This document shows positions 45,241 through 54,274 of a DNA stretch of 64,000 nucleotides, piece by piece (position 1 is the stretch's first letter; every line of letters starts with the position of its first letter). Position numbers and translations under genes: made by a program. A model generated the notes under the pieces. The model was not told where the DNA came from, searched no databases, and saw only the letters and a program-made list of their open reading frames with translations. The DNA is from Ruania alba (lineage in GTDB: Bacteria > Actinomycetota > Actinomycetes > Actinomycetales > Beutenbergiaceae): positions 310,001 through 374,000 of the forward strand of contig NZ_FNTX01000002.1 in NCBI RefSeq assembly GCF_900105765.1, given 5' to 3'.

Positions 45241-45850
45241 AGTTCGTCGACCGGGTGTGCCATCCCTCAGCGTCCCGAGAGGGGCACGACGCTCGGGTGC
45301 TGGAGCACTGCTCCGTCACCCTCACGGTGCACGTCCTGAGCGTCCCCAGGGGTGCTCCCGGGTGGTTCCTGAGGTCCGTCCGGAAGGATCAGGCGCCGTC
45401 TCGGTTTCCCGATCCGAACACCATCCCCTGCTTCCGGGTTCATTCCCTGCGGAACCGCTCGGGTGTGGTCGTCCAGCTCTGCATTCGGTGAAGTCGCCCG
45501 AGGCGGTCTCCCACGCTCGGAGCACGTCTCCTCACCCGAAGGCGAGGATCCTTCCTCCATCGAAAGCGCTCCTCGGCCTCCGCCCCGCTGAGCCACTGGT
45601 TTCCCAGCTCCCCGACGGCACTTCGACCTCGAAGCACTGCACTCTCACATCACCGCCCGCTCGGTGGTCTCCCACCTCACGGTCCGGACACTTCCGACGT
45701 CGACTCCGGATCTGGGTGCCGGCCCGTCTTCCCCGGGTCTGCTGTCCGGGTCACCCCGTCCAACTCTCCGCGGATATCGGACCCGCATCCGAGAACCATC
45801 GACCGACGTCTTCTGCGACCGAATCGGTGAACTCGATGACTCATGTCTAG
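45241..45850 (-). ncRNA. Candidate structured noncoding RNA
   Basis: No convincing coding frame. Read on the minus strand, the interval contains many short stable hairpins: GGTGG-GAGA-CCACC (45663-45676), an 8-bp stem at 45618-45637, CTGG-GAAA-CCAG (45596-45607), CCTCGCC-TTCG-GGTGAGG (45530-45547), a bulged stem with GAGA loop (45498-45520), TCGG-GAAA-CCGA (45401-45412) and GGAGC-AGT-GCTCC (45302-45314). The loops are GNRA or UUCG only in this orientation, and the stems at 45618, 45530 and 45498 contain G-U pairs that would be A-C mismatches in the opposite transcript. TTGCGT (45872-45867) and TAGACA (45849-45844), 17 bases apart, could be its promoter. It does not look like RNase P RNA, tmRNA or a known riboswitch. 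Confidence 0.5.
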
Positions 45851-45914
45851 TCCTGTGACCTGGCTCACGCAAGAGGTTCTGCGGAGAATTTCTTGTCCCC
45901 AGGATGCCCACATC

Positions 45915-46216
45915 TTTGTCCACACGTTGACCTGCGACGATGCAGGTCGTCCACATGCCTGTGGAACAAATTTGTGGACAGACACCCGGTCGGCCACGGC
46001 CGACGCAGAGCGGAGGGCGCCGGCCACGCGGACCACACGTCCACCCGGTGAACAGGCAGTCAACCGGACACGCGCTCTGGACCGCACCCTGCTGCGAATC
46101 TGGGCCACCGTTCGCGCCGGCATTCACCGATCGTTCACCCATTGACGCCTCGTCCACACGCCCGACCTGCAATGATGCACGCTGTACACACACCTGTGGA
46201 CACCGGCTGTGGATAG
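45915..46216. other. Cluster of DnaA-box-like sites with a duplicated block
   Basis: One exact TTGTCCACA (45916-45924) and four one-mismatch versions (45947, 45973 reverse, 46150, 46195 reverse), plus weaker TGTGGATA at 46208. Two blocks, 45915-45980 and 46149-46202, share the order box, GACCTGCRAYGATGCA, box. They lie upstream of the NUDIX gene. There is no dnaA or dnaN nearby. Confidence 0.6.
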
Positions 46217-46238
46217 CCAGATCGGTACGATCGACCGT

Positions 46239-46673
46239 ATGCCTGATCAGCCCCGCCTCGTGGTCGCTGCCGCGATCGTGGACGACCTCGACGCCCCCAC
46301 TCAACTCCTCGCCGCCCGCCGCAGTGCGCCGAAGTCGTTGGCGGGACTCTGGGAGTTCGCCGGGGGCAAGATCGAGGACGGGGAACGCGACGTCGACGCC
46401 CTGCACCGCGAGCTGGCCGAAGAGCTGGGGATCGAGGTCACCATCGGCCGACCTATCCCCGGACCGACCGGGGCCGACTGGCCCATCCTGCACGGGCACG
46501 CGATGCGGATCTGGTTCGCTGCCATCGATCAGGGCACGCCGGAACCGCTCGCCGACCATGACGCGCTGCGCTGGCTCCCCCTGACCGACCCGTACGACGT
46601 GGCGTGGCTCGAGCCAGATCTGCCCATCGTGACGGCGGTTCGCCAGCACACTGCCCGGGGACCGGTGCGCTGA
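46239..46673 (+). CDS. NUDIX (MutT-like) pyrophosphohydrolase
   Basis: A 144-residue NUDIX hydrolase with the box GGKIEDGERDVDALHRELAE...EEL, matching GX5EX7REUXEEXGU. It resembles the (deoxy)nucleoside-triphosphate group that clears oxidised or abnormal nucleotides. ATG 46239 was chosen because conserved sequence starts there; TACGAT ends 7 bases before it, consistent with a leaderless transcript. Its upstream region contains DnaA-box-like sites, so it could respond to DnaA level. Confidence 0.88.
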   Translation: MPDQPRLVVAAAIVDDLDAPTQLLAARRSAPKSLAGLWEFAGGKIEDGERDVDALHRELAEELGIEVTIGRPIPGPTGADWPILHGHAMRIWFAAIDQGTPEPLADHDALRWLPLTDPYDVAWLEPDLPIVTAVRQHTARGPVR

Positions 46674-46700
46674 CCTTCTTTTCCCGACTGATTAGCGCCT

Positions 46701-46719
46701 CCTGTCACAAAATGGCAGG
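46701..46719. promoter_or_regulatory. Inverted repeat upstream of the TetR gene
   Basis: CCTGTCA (46701-46707) and TGGCAGG (46713-46719) are near-perfect dyad halves with a 5-base spacer, 9 bases upstream of the GTG. Its placement suits autoregulation by the encoded TetR protein. Confidence 0.5.
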
Positions 46720-46727
46720 ATGGGGCG

Positions 46728-47339
46728 GTGCCCAAGATCATCGGCTCCACGCTCGCTGAGCATCGGGAGCATGTGCGGACCCAACTCTTCGACGCGCTCA
46801 CCCGGTTGATGACCGAGTCGGGGTTCGACGCAGTCAGCCTTGCCGACATCGCGGCTGCGGCTGGCGTAGGCCGCACGTCCGTGTACAACCACTTCCCGGA
46901 CAAGGAGTCGCTGCTCATCAGCTTCATCGAGCACGAGACCTCCAAGTACGTCACGGATCTGCGCGCGTCGCTGGCCGATGTGCAGGACCCGGAAGACCAG
47001 CTCCGGGTGTACGTACGTGAGCAGATCAACCTGAAGACGATCTACCACCTGGCCCCAGGCCCCGACCTGCGCTCCGTCGTCTCCCGCAGTACGCAGGTGC
47101 GGTTGCGCGAGCACGTTTCCCAGGTGGCCGATCTCCTGGCCGGGATCCTGCGCTCGGGGATCACTGCGGGCCGACTGCCTGCGCAGGACGTGGACGCCGT
47201 GGTGCCGCTGATCAACTCCTGCCTGTCGGGGCGCACCTTCCCGGACACGGAGCCGGAGCGGACCCGCGCGATCGAGGCCACCGAGCACTTCGTGCTACGC
47301 GCGGTCGGCCTCCGCGAGGCCGCTCTTTCCCCTGCCTGA
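46728..47339 (+). CDS. TetR/AcrR-family regulator
   Basis: A 203-residue regulator. The N-terminal HTH (LADIAAAAGVGRTSVYNHF) is at residues about 35-60; the rest is the helical ligand domain with no recognised ligand motif. GTG start follows AGGA at 7 bases spacing and an inverted repeat. It precedes a flavin monooxygenase-like gene in the same direction, which it may control. Confidence 0.9.
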   Translation: MPKIIGSTLAEHREHVRTQLFDALTRLMTESGFDAVSLADIAAAAGVGRTSVYNHFPDKESLLISFIEHETSKYVTDLRASLADVQDPEDQLRVYVREQINLKTIYHLAPGPDLRSVVSRSTQVRLREHVSQVADLLAGILRSGITAGRLPAQDVDAVVPLINSCLSGRTFPDTEPERTRAIEATEHFVLRAVGLREAALSPA

Positions 47340-47403
47340 GCACGCGTCCGCACCGGATGACGACTCCAGACCGCGCCGCACCTCACGACGCAGGCGAAGC
47401 CCG

Positions 47404-48483
47404 GTGACTATCCAGAGCCGTTCCGCCGGTACCGTCGTCGTCGGCGGCGGACAGGCCGGCCTCGCCGCGGGATACCACCTGGCGCGCCGGGGCGAGGACT
47501 TCGTCATCGTGGACGCCGGGAGCACGGTCGGGGAGAGCTGGCGAGAACGATGGGACTCGTTGCGGCTGTTCACCCCGGCCGGGTTCACCGCACTGCCCGG
47601 ACAGCCGTTCCCTGCCCCTTCGGGGACCCATCCGAGCAAGGACGACGTCGCCGACTACATGGCTCGCTACGCCGAACGGTTCGACCTCCCCATCGAACTC
47701 GGCACGCGAGTCGAGGGCGCGCACCGCGAGGGAAACGGATTGGTCGTCCGGGCTGGCAGCAGCAGGTGGCAGGCCCACAACATCGTGATCGCATCCGGCG
47801 CGCACTCCAGTCCCATCATCCCGTCCCTCGCCAACAGCCTCGACAGCGGGATCGAACAATGGCACGCCCAGGACTACCGCCGGCCGGGGCAGGTTCCCGG
47901 CGGCACCGTCCTGATCGTCGGTGCCGGGAACTCCGGGGCCGAGATCGCGCTGGACCTCGCCACGGACACGGTCGAGCGCGAGGTGCTGCTCGCCGGTCGC
48001 GACGTGGGCCACATCCCGCGCCTCGGGCCGTGGACGTTCCAGGTCATGCACCGTTTCGGAGGTATCGGCGCCGCCCTCGCGCAACGAGGTCTGCAGGGGC
48101 GTGGTGACCCGCTGGGACGCCTCACGGCCGGTCAGTTGGAAACGGCCGGCGTGCAGCGACGGCCACGCCTCGTGGGCACGCGACAAGGCGCTCCGATGTT
48201 CAGCGACGGCCGGACCGCGACGGTGACCGCAGTCGTGTGGTGCACCGGAGCGCGACCCGACCACAGCTGGCTTCACCTGGACGCCTTCGACAGCGAGGGC
48301 CGGCTGCGACACCGGCACGGCGTCGTCGAAGACGAGCCCGGACTCTACGCCGTCGGTCTGCCCTATCAGCGGTCGGCCACCTCACATCTCGTCGGCGGGG
48401 TCGGCACCGATGCCCGGTACGTGGTCGAGCACCTGGTGAGCAGGCGCCGGCGCATGCCGAGCCGGACGTTTCGACGCCGGTGA
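47404..48483 (+). CDS. FAD/NAD(P)-dependent monooxygenase-like protein, CzcO type
   Basis: A 359-residue flavoprotein. Two dinucleotide-binding motifs are present: VVVGGGQAGLAAGYHL near the N-terminus (FAD) and LIVGAGNSGAEIAL near residue 180 (NADPH). This is the CzcO/TrkA-like flavin monooxygenase group, shorter than full Baeyer-Villiger enzymes. Start GTG 47404 is 64 bases after the TetR gene. Substrate unknown; some related proteins assist metal resistance, others oxidise small organics. Confidence 0.85.
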   Translation: MTIQSRSAGTVVVGGGQAGLAAGYHLARRGEDFVIVDAGSTVGESWRERWDSLRLFTPAGFTALPGQPFPAPSGTHPSKDDVADYMARYAERFDLPIELGTRVEGAHREGNGLVVRAGSSRWQAHNIVIASGAHSSPIIPSLANSLDSGIEQWHAQDYRRPGQVPGGTVLIVGAGNSGAEIALDLATDTVEREVLLAGRDVGHIPRLGPWTFQVMHRFGGIGAALAQRGLQGRGDPLGRLTAGQLETAGVQRRPRLVGTRQGAPMFSDGRTATVTAVVWCTGARPDHSWLHLDAFDSEGRLRHRHGVVEDEPGLYAVGLPYQRSATSHLVGGVGTDARYVVEHLVSRRRRMPSRTFRRR

Positions 48484-48535
48484 GGTACCGGGCGACAGGG
48501 CAGCAGCACGCTCAGGCCGGCCGGATCCTGCATAC

Positions 48536-50395
48536 TCACCCGAACAGCGGCAACTCCAGCTCGCCTACGCCGCCCGAGAGTACCCGCACCGGGATCCCCC
48601 AGTCCTGCTGAGCCAGATGGCAGGCCGGGAACTCCACGGCCGGGTCGGCGTCGCACGCGGCGGCGCGCGCACTCACGTGCAGCACCCCCTCCCCCTCGGT
48701 CAGGTGCAACTCACGGGAAAGGTCGGTGTCCTCCCCGTGCCCCCAGGCGAGCAGCGACGGTGGGGTGGCGGACACAGTCACCTGGGTGGCCGGGCCGTAG
48801 CGCTCGTCGAGCTTCGTCCCGGGTGCGGGGGTGAACAGCACCCGCAGGTCCACCTGGGCCCCTACCTCGGTGACGGGACGATGCGAGCGGTGAGCTCCGC
48901 CGTCGTGCGCCACGGCCTGCCCGAGCGGCACCCGGGTGAGGCGGTGCGCGGCCGACTCCACCACGATCAGGTGCTCCCCTGCGAGCACGAGTCCGGAGGG
49001 CTCGGCGAGGTCGCGAGCGATCGTCGTGACCTCCTGGGTGAGGATGTCGTAGCGGCGCACCGCCCCGTTGTAGGTATCCGCGACGGCGATGCTCCCGTCC
49101 TCGAGCACGCACACTCCCAAGGGGTGCTGCAGGAGAGGGTCAGCACCGGACTGACCGGCTGTACCGTCTCGGTGCCCGAACTCGAACAAGCCCTGCCCGA
49201 CGGCGGTGCTCACCTGTCCGTCATGCCTCCCGGTGAGCTGGACGAGCCGGAGGGCGGAGGTCTCCGCATCAGCAAGCCAGACCTGCCCGTCCGCCGCCAC
49301 GGCCAGGCCGGAGGGCTGGGCGAACCAGGCCTGCGCGAGCTCGCCGTCGACCAGTCCCTCGTTCATCGTGCCGCCGAGATGCCGAAGGTCCCCTCGTTCA
49401 ACGTCGAGCACCCAGAGTGTATGGGTGCCGGCCATCGCCACCAGGAAGGCGCCGATCCGCGGCACCCAGGCAATGTCCCACGGGGAGGAGAGGTTGTGGC
49501 CCAGTGGACCGGGAACATCGGCGTCACTGTTGTCGGGAGCCCCCACCCGGTACGGCCGGCCGGTCCCGGCGAGGGTCTGCACGGCCCCGTCGGCCAGCCG
49601 CACCCCGCGGAGTAGGTGGTTCACCGTATCGGCCACGACCACGTCGTAGCCGAGATCCAGCTCCGGCGGCACCAGGCAAAGGGCGTTCGGTTCGTTGAAG
49701 GACGCCTCGGTCGGCCCGCCGTCGGCGGCGCCACGCTGACCGGATCCGATCCTGCGTACCAGCGTCTCGCCGTCGGGGGCGAGCTCGGCGAGCGAATGGT
49801 GTCCGGCGTCGGCCACGAGCAGGTTCTGGTTCGGCAGCTCGATCGCCTTCGCGGGAAAGCGCAGCGCGGTCGACGGCGGCTCCGGCGGCACGTACGGACC
49901 CTCGCCTCGATGCAGGGTTCCGCGGGCCTCGTGCTCGGTGACCAGCTCGCCGATCAGCGCGCCGAGCGCGGGAGCGTGCCCCTCTCCGGCCACCTGCGCG
50001 ACCACGTACCCTTCCGGGTCGATCACCACGAGGGTGGGCCAAGCCCGGGCGGTGTAGGCGGTCCAGGTGGTCATGTCCGCGTCGTCGAGCACGGGGTGGG
50101 CCACGCCGTAGCGCTCCACTGCGGCCGCGAGCGCCGCAGGGTCGGCCTCATGGCTGAACTTCGGGGAGTGCACCCCCACGATCACCAGCTCCTCGCGGAA
50201 CTGGTCCTCCAGCTCGCGCAGCTCATCGAGCACGTGCAGGCAGTTGATGCAGCAGAAGGTCCAGAAGTCGAGGATCACCACCTTCCCGCGCAGGTCGGCG
50301 AGGGTGAGGTCGGCGCCGCCGGTGTTCAGCCAGCCGCGGCCGAGGAGCGCAGATGCTCGTACGCGCGGCAGGCGCGGGCTCTCCGATGCAGTCAC
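48536..50395 (-). CDS. Thioredoxin-like plus NHL-repeat protein
   Basis: A 619-residue protein. The N-terminal thioredoxin-fold domain (about residues 20-160) carries TFCCINCLHVL, a CxxC redox site, and the region WPTLVVIDPEG. Residues about 180-480 form NHL-type propeller blades (VADTVNHLLRGV, VADTYNGAVRRY). A C-terminal about 100-residue beta domain follows. There is no signal peptide. This domain pairing is conserved in actinobacteria; its role in thiol redox balance is inferred. Confidence 0.9.
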   Translation of the reverse strand: MTASESPRLPRVRASALLGRGWLNTGGADLTLADLRGKVVILDFWTFCCINCLHVLDELRELEDQFREELVIVGVHSPKFSHEADPAALAAAVERYGVAHPVLDDADMTTWTAYTARAWPTLVVIDPEGYVVAQVAGEGHAPALGALIGELVTEHEARGTLHRGEGPYVPPEPPSTALRFPAKAIELPNQNLLVADAGHHSLAELAPDGETLVRRIGSGQRGAADGGPTEASFNEPNALCLVPPELDLGYDVVVADTVNHLLRGVRLADGAVQTLAGTGRPYRVGAPDNSDADVPGPLGHNLSSPWDIAWVPRIGAFLVAMAGTHTLWVLDVERGDLRHLGGTMNEGLVDGELAQAWFAQPSGLAVAADGQVWLADAETSALRLVQLTGRHDGQVSTAVGQGLFEFGHRDGTAGQSGADPLLQHPLGVCVLEDGSIAVADTYNGAVRRYDILTQEVTTIARDLAEPSGLVLAGEHLIVVESAAHRLTRVPLGQAVAHDGGAHRSHRPVTEVGAQVDLRVLFTPAPGTKLDERYGPATQVTVSATPPSLLAWGHGEDTDLSRELHLTEGEGVLHVSARAAACDADPAVEFPACHLAQQDWGIPVRVLSGGVGELELPLFG

Positions 50396-50446
50396 CAGGG
50401 AACTCTACGACGATCTCGCGAACGGACCGCCCGCCTGTTCGCGCCC

Positions 50447-51133
50447 TCAGAACCCGCGCAGGCTCCGGGCGATGTGGAGCAGGTCCGGGCCCGAGGCGGA
50501 GAGCACACTCACCGGGATCACCACCGTGGCGGACTGGCCACGCAGCACGATGCGCCGGGGGTCCTCGGTCTCGACAGTCGGTACCTCCGACCATCGGGCT
50601 CGCTTGGTCACACCGAACCGGGCGGTGATCGTCTCGGCGTCCATCACCACCCGCGCCGTTCTGACGCAGATACCCAGGACCAGGCCCATCAGCCCGAGCC
50701 CACCCATGATTCCGGTCGCGATCCACCGGTCCGGCGGCTCCAGGCTGAACCAGGACAGCAGCGCGAACAGGGAGCAGAGGACCCCGAACACGTTGAACAA
50801 CGCCGCCATTCCGCGCCGTCCACGCCCCACCAGTCGCCCATCCTCCCGTGCGATACCGAACGGGAGGCCGTCGTCCGCGTCGAGGTACATGCGCTCGAGC
50901 CGCTCCACCTCGTGGGACCTGATCTTCAGCGCGCGACTGCCCCAGACGGCCACCGCGCCCAGTGCGCACGAGATGACGATCCCGACGATGGCGGACATGT
51001 GGTCGGGCCAGCCTCGCACCACGATCCGGAGGAAGAGCATCGCCGTGACCATTGCGAGGAGCGCAGCGAAGATGAGGAAGTGGGCCCAGCCCCGTATTCG
51101 ACGGGTTCGTGGCAGGGCGCGAGCAGTCGGCAT
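50447..51133 (-). CDS. Membrane protein with PH-like domain
   Basis: A 228-residue membrane protein. Two hairpin pairs of hydrophobic helices (residues about 18-65 and 110-160) surround a short soluble insert, and the C-terminal about 70 residues resemble a bacterial PH domain (ARVVMDAETITARFGVTKRARW). It is followed on the same strand by a degenerate paralogue (51192-51736). Function not known. Confidence 0.75.
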   Translation of the reverse strand: MPTARALPRTRRIRGWAHFLIFAALLAMVTAMLFLRIVVRGWPDHMSAIVGIVISCALGAVAVWGSRALKIRSHEVERLERMYLDADDGLPFGIAREDGRLVGRGRRGMAALFNVFGVLCSLFALLSWFSLEPPDRWIATGIMGGLGLMGLVLGICVRTARVVMDAETITARFGVTKRARWSEVPTVETEDPRRIVLRGQSATVVIPVSVLSASGPDLLHIARSLRGF

Positions 51134-51191
51134 GGGGTTATCTCACCAGAGCGGGGCCCCTCAGCGCCATTTGCGGTCACAGTGCCTTCGG

Positions 51192-51736
51192 TCAGAAGCG
51201 ACGGGCCCGGCGGATGGTGCGGATCAGATCGTTGCGGTCCACGTCGAGCATCATGGCGGGGATAACGATCGTCCGACCCGTACCGCGCAGCACCACCTGC
51301 CGGACGTCAGCGGTCTCGATCGTCGGAACCTCGGCCCAAGAGGCACGGCGGGTGGTCCCGTACCGACGCTCGATCCCCTCAGCATCCAGCACCACCCGGG
51401 CGGTGCCGACCAGCAGCCCCATGGCGGCCAGCAGCGCCCCGCACCCGGCGATGGTGCTGAGCGCGACCCATCGCCCCTCCTCCAGGCCGGACCAGGCCAG
51501 CAGGCCGATCAGCGCGAAGAACCCACCCAATCCCCCGAGCATCACGGCGACCGCCCGCCGGCCGCGAACGCCACAGCCGCGACGATGACGGCGGCCACCC
51601 AGTGGGTGCGCCAGTCCTCGAGCAGCGCGCGGAGGATGGCGAGGCCAATGATCACGACCCCGATGCCCGCCATGAGCACCAGCACCCGCCCACCACGCAG
51701 GCGGCGAGTACGGGGCAGGTCACGTGCGGCAGGCAT
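51192..51736 (-). pseudogene. Degenerate paralogue of the PH-domain membrane protein
   Basis: Two open segments, 51736-51542 (64 residues) and 51545-51192 (117 residues), together match the neighbouring 228-residue protein but lack about 45 residues between its first helix pair and the second, and the join is out of frame. They meet at TGATG, so translational coupling of two half-proteins cannot be excluded. The N-terminal segment (MPAARDLPRTRRLRG) and C-terminal segment (GRTIVIPAMMLD) are both clearly related to the intact copy. Confidence 0.75.
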
Positions 51737-51989
51737 GAGCGCATGTCACCAGGCCGCGCCCGATCGTGCCAGTCCACCGGCACCAGCAGCACGCGGGCGG
51801 GCAGGACGGGGCAGCAGAATCCCCGCTGACTGCGGATGAAGCGCACCAGGGCGTCGCCGATCAGGACACACCATGGGCAGCCGAGTCCGTCGCGATCTTT
51901 TCTCGCCGTGTGTCGATTCCCCTCGATCTCGTTCGTGGAGATGATGAGAGGCGGGCACCGGGCCCGCCTCACGATGAAGGAGTACGACG

Positions 51990-52340
51990 ATGACGCAGTA
52001 CCTGCTCTCCGTGTGGCACGACTACGACCAGCCGACCTACCCCGACGACGCCACCATGCAGAAGGCGTTCGCCCAGGTGGACGCCTTCAACACGCGCATC
52101 ACCGAGGCTGGGCAGTGGGTGTTCGGCGGTGGCCTCGAAGCCCCCAGCTCGGCCACCACGGTGGACAACAGCAAGGGACGGGGGCTCGTCACCGACGCCC
52201 CGCTCGCCGAGACGCGCGAGCAGATCGGCGGCTTCTGGGTGATCGAGGTCGAGGACCTGGACGCTGCTCTTGCGCTCGCGCAGGACGCCTCTGCCGCCTG
52301 CATGGGACCGGTCGAGGTGCGTCCCTTCCAGTCCGAGTGA
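51990..52340 (+). CDS. YciI/DGPF-family protein
   Basis: A 116-residue YCII-related protein (YLLSVWHDYD, GGGLEAPSSATTV, GGFWVIEVEDLDAALA). A GGAG lies before ATG 51990. Proteins of this family are encoded next to ECF42 sigma factors, as is seen here, and probably sense or modify a small molecule; no activity is established. It ends 4 bases before the sigma-factor GTG. Confidence 0.88.
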   Translation: MTQYLLSVWHDYDQPTYPDDATMQKAFAQVDAFNTRITEAGQWVFGGGLEAPSSATTVDNSKGRGLVTDAPLAETREQIGGFWVIEVEDLDAALALAQDASAACMGPVEVRPFQSE

Positions 52341-52344
52341 GCCG

Positions 52345-53562
52345 GTGACAAGACCCGAGCACGAGGCCAGTGTGGCCCGCATCTACCGCGAGGAGTACGG
52401 CAGGTGCGTGGCCACGCTGACCCGTGTGCTGGGCGACCTCTCGCTTGCTGAGGACATGGTGCAGGAAGCGTTTGCCGCGGCCCTGACCGCATGGGCGGAT
52501 CGCATCCCGCCCAATCCTGGCGGCTGGATCGTGGTCACGGCCCGGCGTCGTGCGATCGACCGGCTGCGCCGCGAGGCGAAACGGGAGCAGAAGCACGCGG
52601 AGGCGGTGCTGGTACACCCTCCGCCGGAGCACGAGGAGGTGGGACCGGTGGCCGACGACCAACTGCGGCTCATCTTCACCTGCTGCCACCCCGCCCTCGC
52701 CCCCGAGGCGCAGGTGGCGCTCACCCTGCGCACGCTCGGCGGTCTGACCACACCCGAGGTGGCGCGGGCATTCCTGGCGCCGGAGTCCACGATCGCCCAG
52801 CGGATCGTGCGGGCGAAGAAGAAGATCGCCAGTGCGCGCATCCCCTACCGGGTGCCAGCCGACCACGACCTGCCGGACCGGCTCCGTTCCGTCCTCGCGG
52901 TGATCTACCTGATCTTCACCCAGGGGTACGCCCCGAGCAGTGGTACCGAGCTGGTGCGCACCGATCTGTGCGCCGAAGCGATCCGACTCGCCCGGCTGCT
53001 TGCCGCGCTGATGCCCGACGAGGAGGAGGCCGTCGGCCTCCTCGCGCTGCTGCTGCTCACCGAGTCTCGGCGGCAGGCGCGCACAGACTCCGATGGCGCC
53101 CTCGTGCCATTGGCCGAGCAGGATCGCACCCGCTGGGACGCCGACCTGATCGCGGAGGGTCACGCCCTGGTGCGCTGGTGCCTCCGTAGGAATCGTCCGG
53201 GTTCCTATCAGGTGCAGGCCGCGATCGCTGCGGTGCACGGCGACGCGGCCACCGCGGAGGCGACGGACTGGCACCAGATCCTCGCCCTGTACGACCAGTT
53301 GCACACCCTTGCCCCATCACCGGTGGTCGCGCTGAACCGCGCAGTAGCCCTGGCCGAGGTGGCCGGACCTGCCCAGGCGCTGGCCGCCGTCGGCGATCTC
53401 GACCTGGAGGGCTACTACCTGCTGCACGCCACCCGCGCCGACCTGCTCACCCGGCTCGGCCGCAGCACCGAGGCGGCGCAGGCGTGGCGGCGGGCAGGGG
53501 AGCTGACCGAGAACGAGGTGGAGCAACGATTCATCGCCGCGCGGCTCGCGGCGCTCGGCTGA
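52345..53562 (+). CDS. ECF42-type RNA polymerase sigma factor
   Basis: A 405-residue ECF sigma factor. Sigma region 2 is at about residues 10-75 (AEDMVQEAFAAAL) and region 4 at about 110-165 (LGGLTTPEVARAFLAP). The C-terminal about 220 residues are helical, TPR/DUF6596-like, as in ECF42 proteins. Partner is the DGPF/YciI gene immediately upstream. No anti-sigma gene is adjacent, typical for this group; the C-terminal extension may regulate activity. Confidence 0.9.
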   Translation: MTRPEHEASVARIYREEYGRCVATLTRVLGDLSLAEDMVQEAFAAALTAWADRIPPNPGGWIVVTARRRAIDRLRREAKREQKHAEAVLVHPPPEHEEVGPVADDQLRLIFTCCHPALAPEAQVALTLRTLGGLTTPEVARAFLAPESTIAQRIVRAKKKIASARIPYRVPADHDLPDRLRSVLAVIYLIFTQGYAPSSGTELVRTDLCAEAIRLARLLAALMPDEEEAVGLLALLLLTESRRQARTDSDGALVPLAEQDRTRWDADLIAEGHALVRWCLRRNRPGSYQVQAAIAAVHGDAATAEATDWHQILALYDQLHTLAPSPVVALNRAVALAEVAGPAQALAAVGDLDLEGYYLLHATRADLLTRLGRSTEAAQAWRRAGELTENEVEQRFIAARLAALG

Positions 53563-53572
53563 GGAGTACCGT

Positions 53573-54274
53573 GTGGTGATGGACGTCGTGGTCCCCGCCC
53601 GCTTCAACGGTCCGCCCCACTCCGGGAACGGTGGTTGGACCAGCGGTCACCTCGCCGCACGGCTGCCCGAGCCCGACGGCGCAGCCACCGTCCGGCTGTT
53701 CAGCCCACCTCCGTTGGAGGTGCTCATGCAGGCCGACCCGGACGAGACGGGACTGACCCTCAGCCATGGCGAGGTCCGCATCGCGCAGGCACGCCGCGCT
53801 GCCGCCCTGGACCGGGCCGAGATCCCGGAGCCGATCGGCTACGACGAGGCGATCGCCGCGGGCCCGCGCTACGGAGGGCTCACCGATCACCCGTTCCCCA
53901 CCTGTTTCTCCTGCGGTACCGAGCGGGACCCGGATGAGGCGCTGTGCCTGCGCACCGGTCAGGTGACCGACGAGGTGTACGCGGCGGCCTGGGTGCCCCG
54001 TGAGGTGACACCGGAGATCGTCTGGGCAGCGATCGACTGCCCCAGCGGGTGGGCCCTGGGCGTGGGCGGGCGGCCGATGGTGCTGGGCACGATGACCGCA
54101 CAGGTGGACGAGCTGCCCGAGCCGGGCGCTGAGCTGGTGGTGCTTGCCTGGCCGATCTCCTCGCAGGGTCGCAAGCATCAGGCCGGCACGGCGCTGCTCG
54201 ACGGCGATCGCGTCCTGGCGCAGGCGCGGTCGCTGTGGATCACCGTGGACCCGGAGTCGGTCCGGCCCGCCTGA
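53573..54274 (+). CDS. Hotdog-fold thioesterase-like hypothetical protein
   Basis: A 233-residue protein. The N-terminal RFNGPPHSGNGGWTSGH resembles a hotdog-fold thioesterase motif. A conserved-looking Cys pair lies in PTCFSCGTER near residue 115. The start is GTG 53573, 6 bases after GAGGAG. It follows the ECF gene by 10 bases and may share its transcript. Its last 35 bases overlap the convergent Erm-like gene. Confidence 0.6.
   Translation: MVMDVVVPARFNGPPHSGNGGWTSGHLAARLPEPDGAATVRLFSPPPLEVLMQADPDETGLTLSHGEVRIAQARRAAALDRAEIPEPIGYDEAIAAGPRYGGLTDHPFPTCFSCGTERDPDEALCLRTGQVTDEVYAAAWVPREVTPEIVWAAIDCPSGWALGVGGRPMVLGTMTAQVDELPEPGAELVVLAWPISSQGRKHQAGTALLDGDRVLAQARSLWITVDPESVRPA

Noticed and set aside
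45027-45263. A 78-residue minus-strand open frame overlapping the 45034 hairpin
   Set aside because: It reads through the terminator stem, has no ribosome binding site at a suitable distance and ends in a low-complexity basic tail.
45221-45850. A long plus-strand open frame through the candidate RNA region
   Set aside because: Residue composition is Arg/Ser/Pro-rich without structure or homology, and the G-U pairing evidence favours the opposite strand as RNA.
45241-45850. RNase P RNA, tmRNA or a known riboswitch
   Set aside because: The conserved sequence blocks of these RNAs were not found on either strand.
45915-46216. Chromosomal replication origin
   Set aside because: No dnaA, dnaN, gyrB or parAB gene lies near, there is no AT-rich unwinding element, and the cluster is small.
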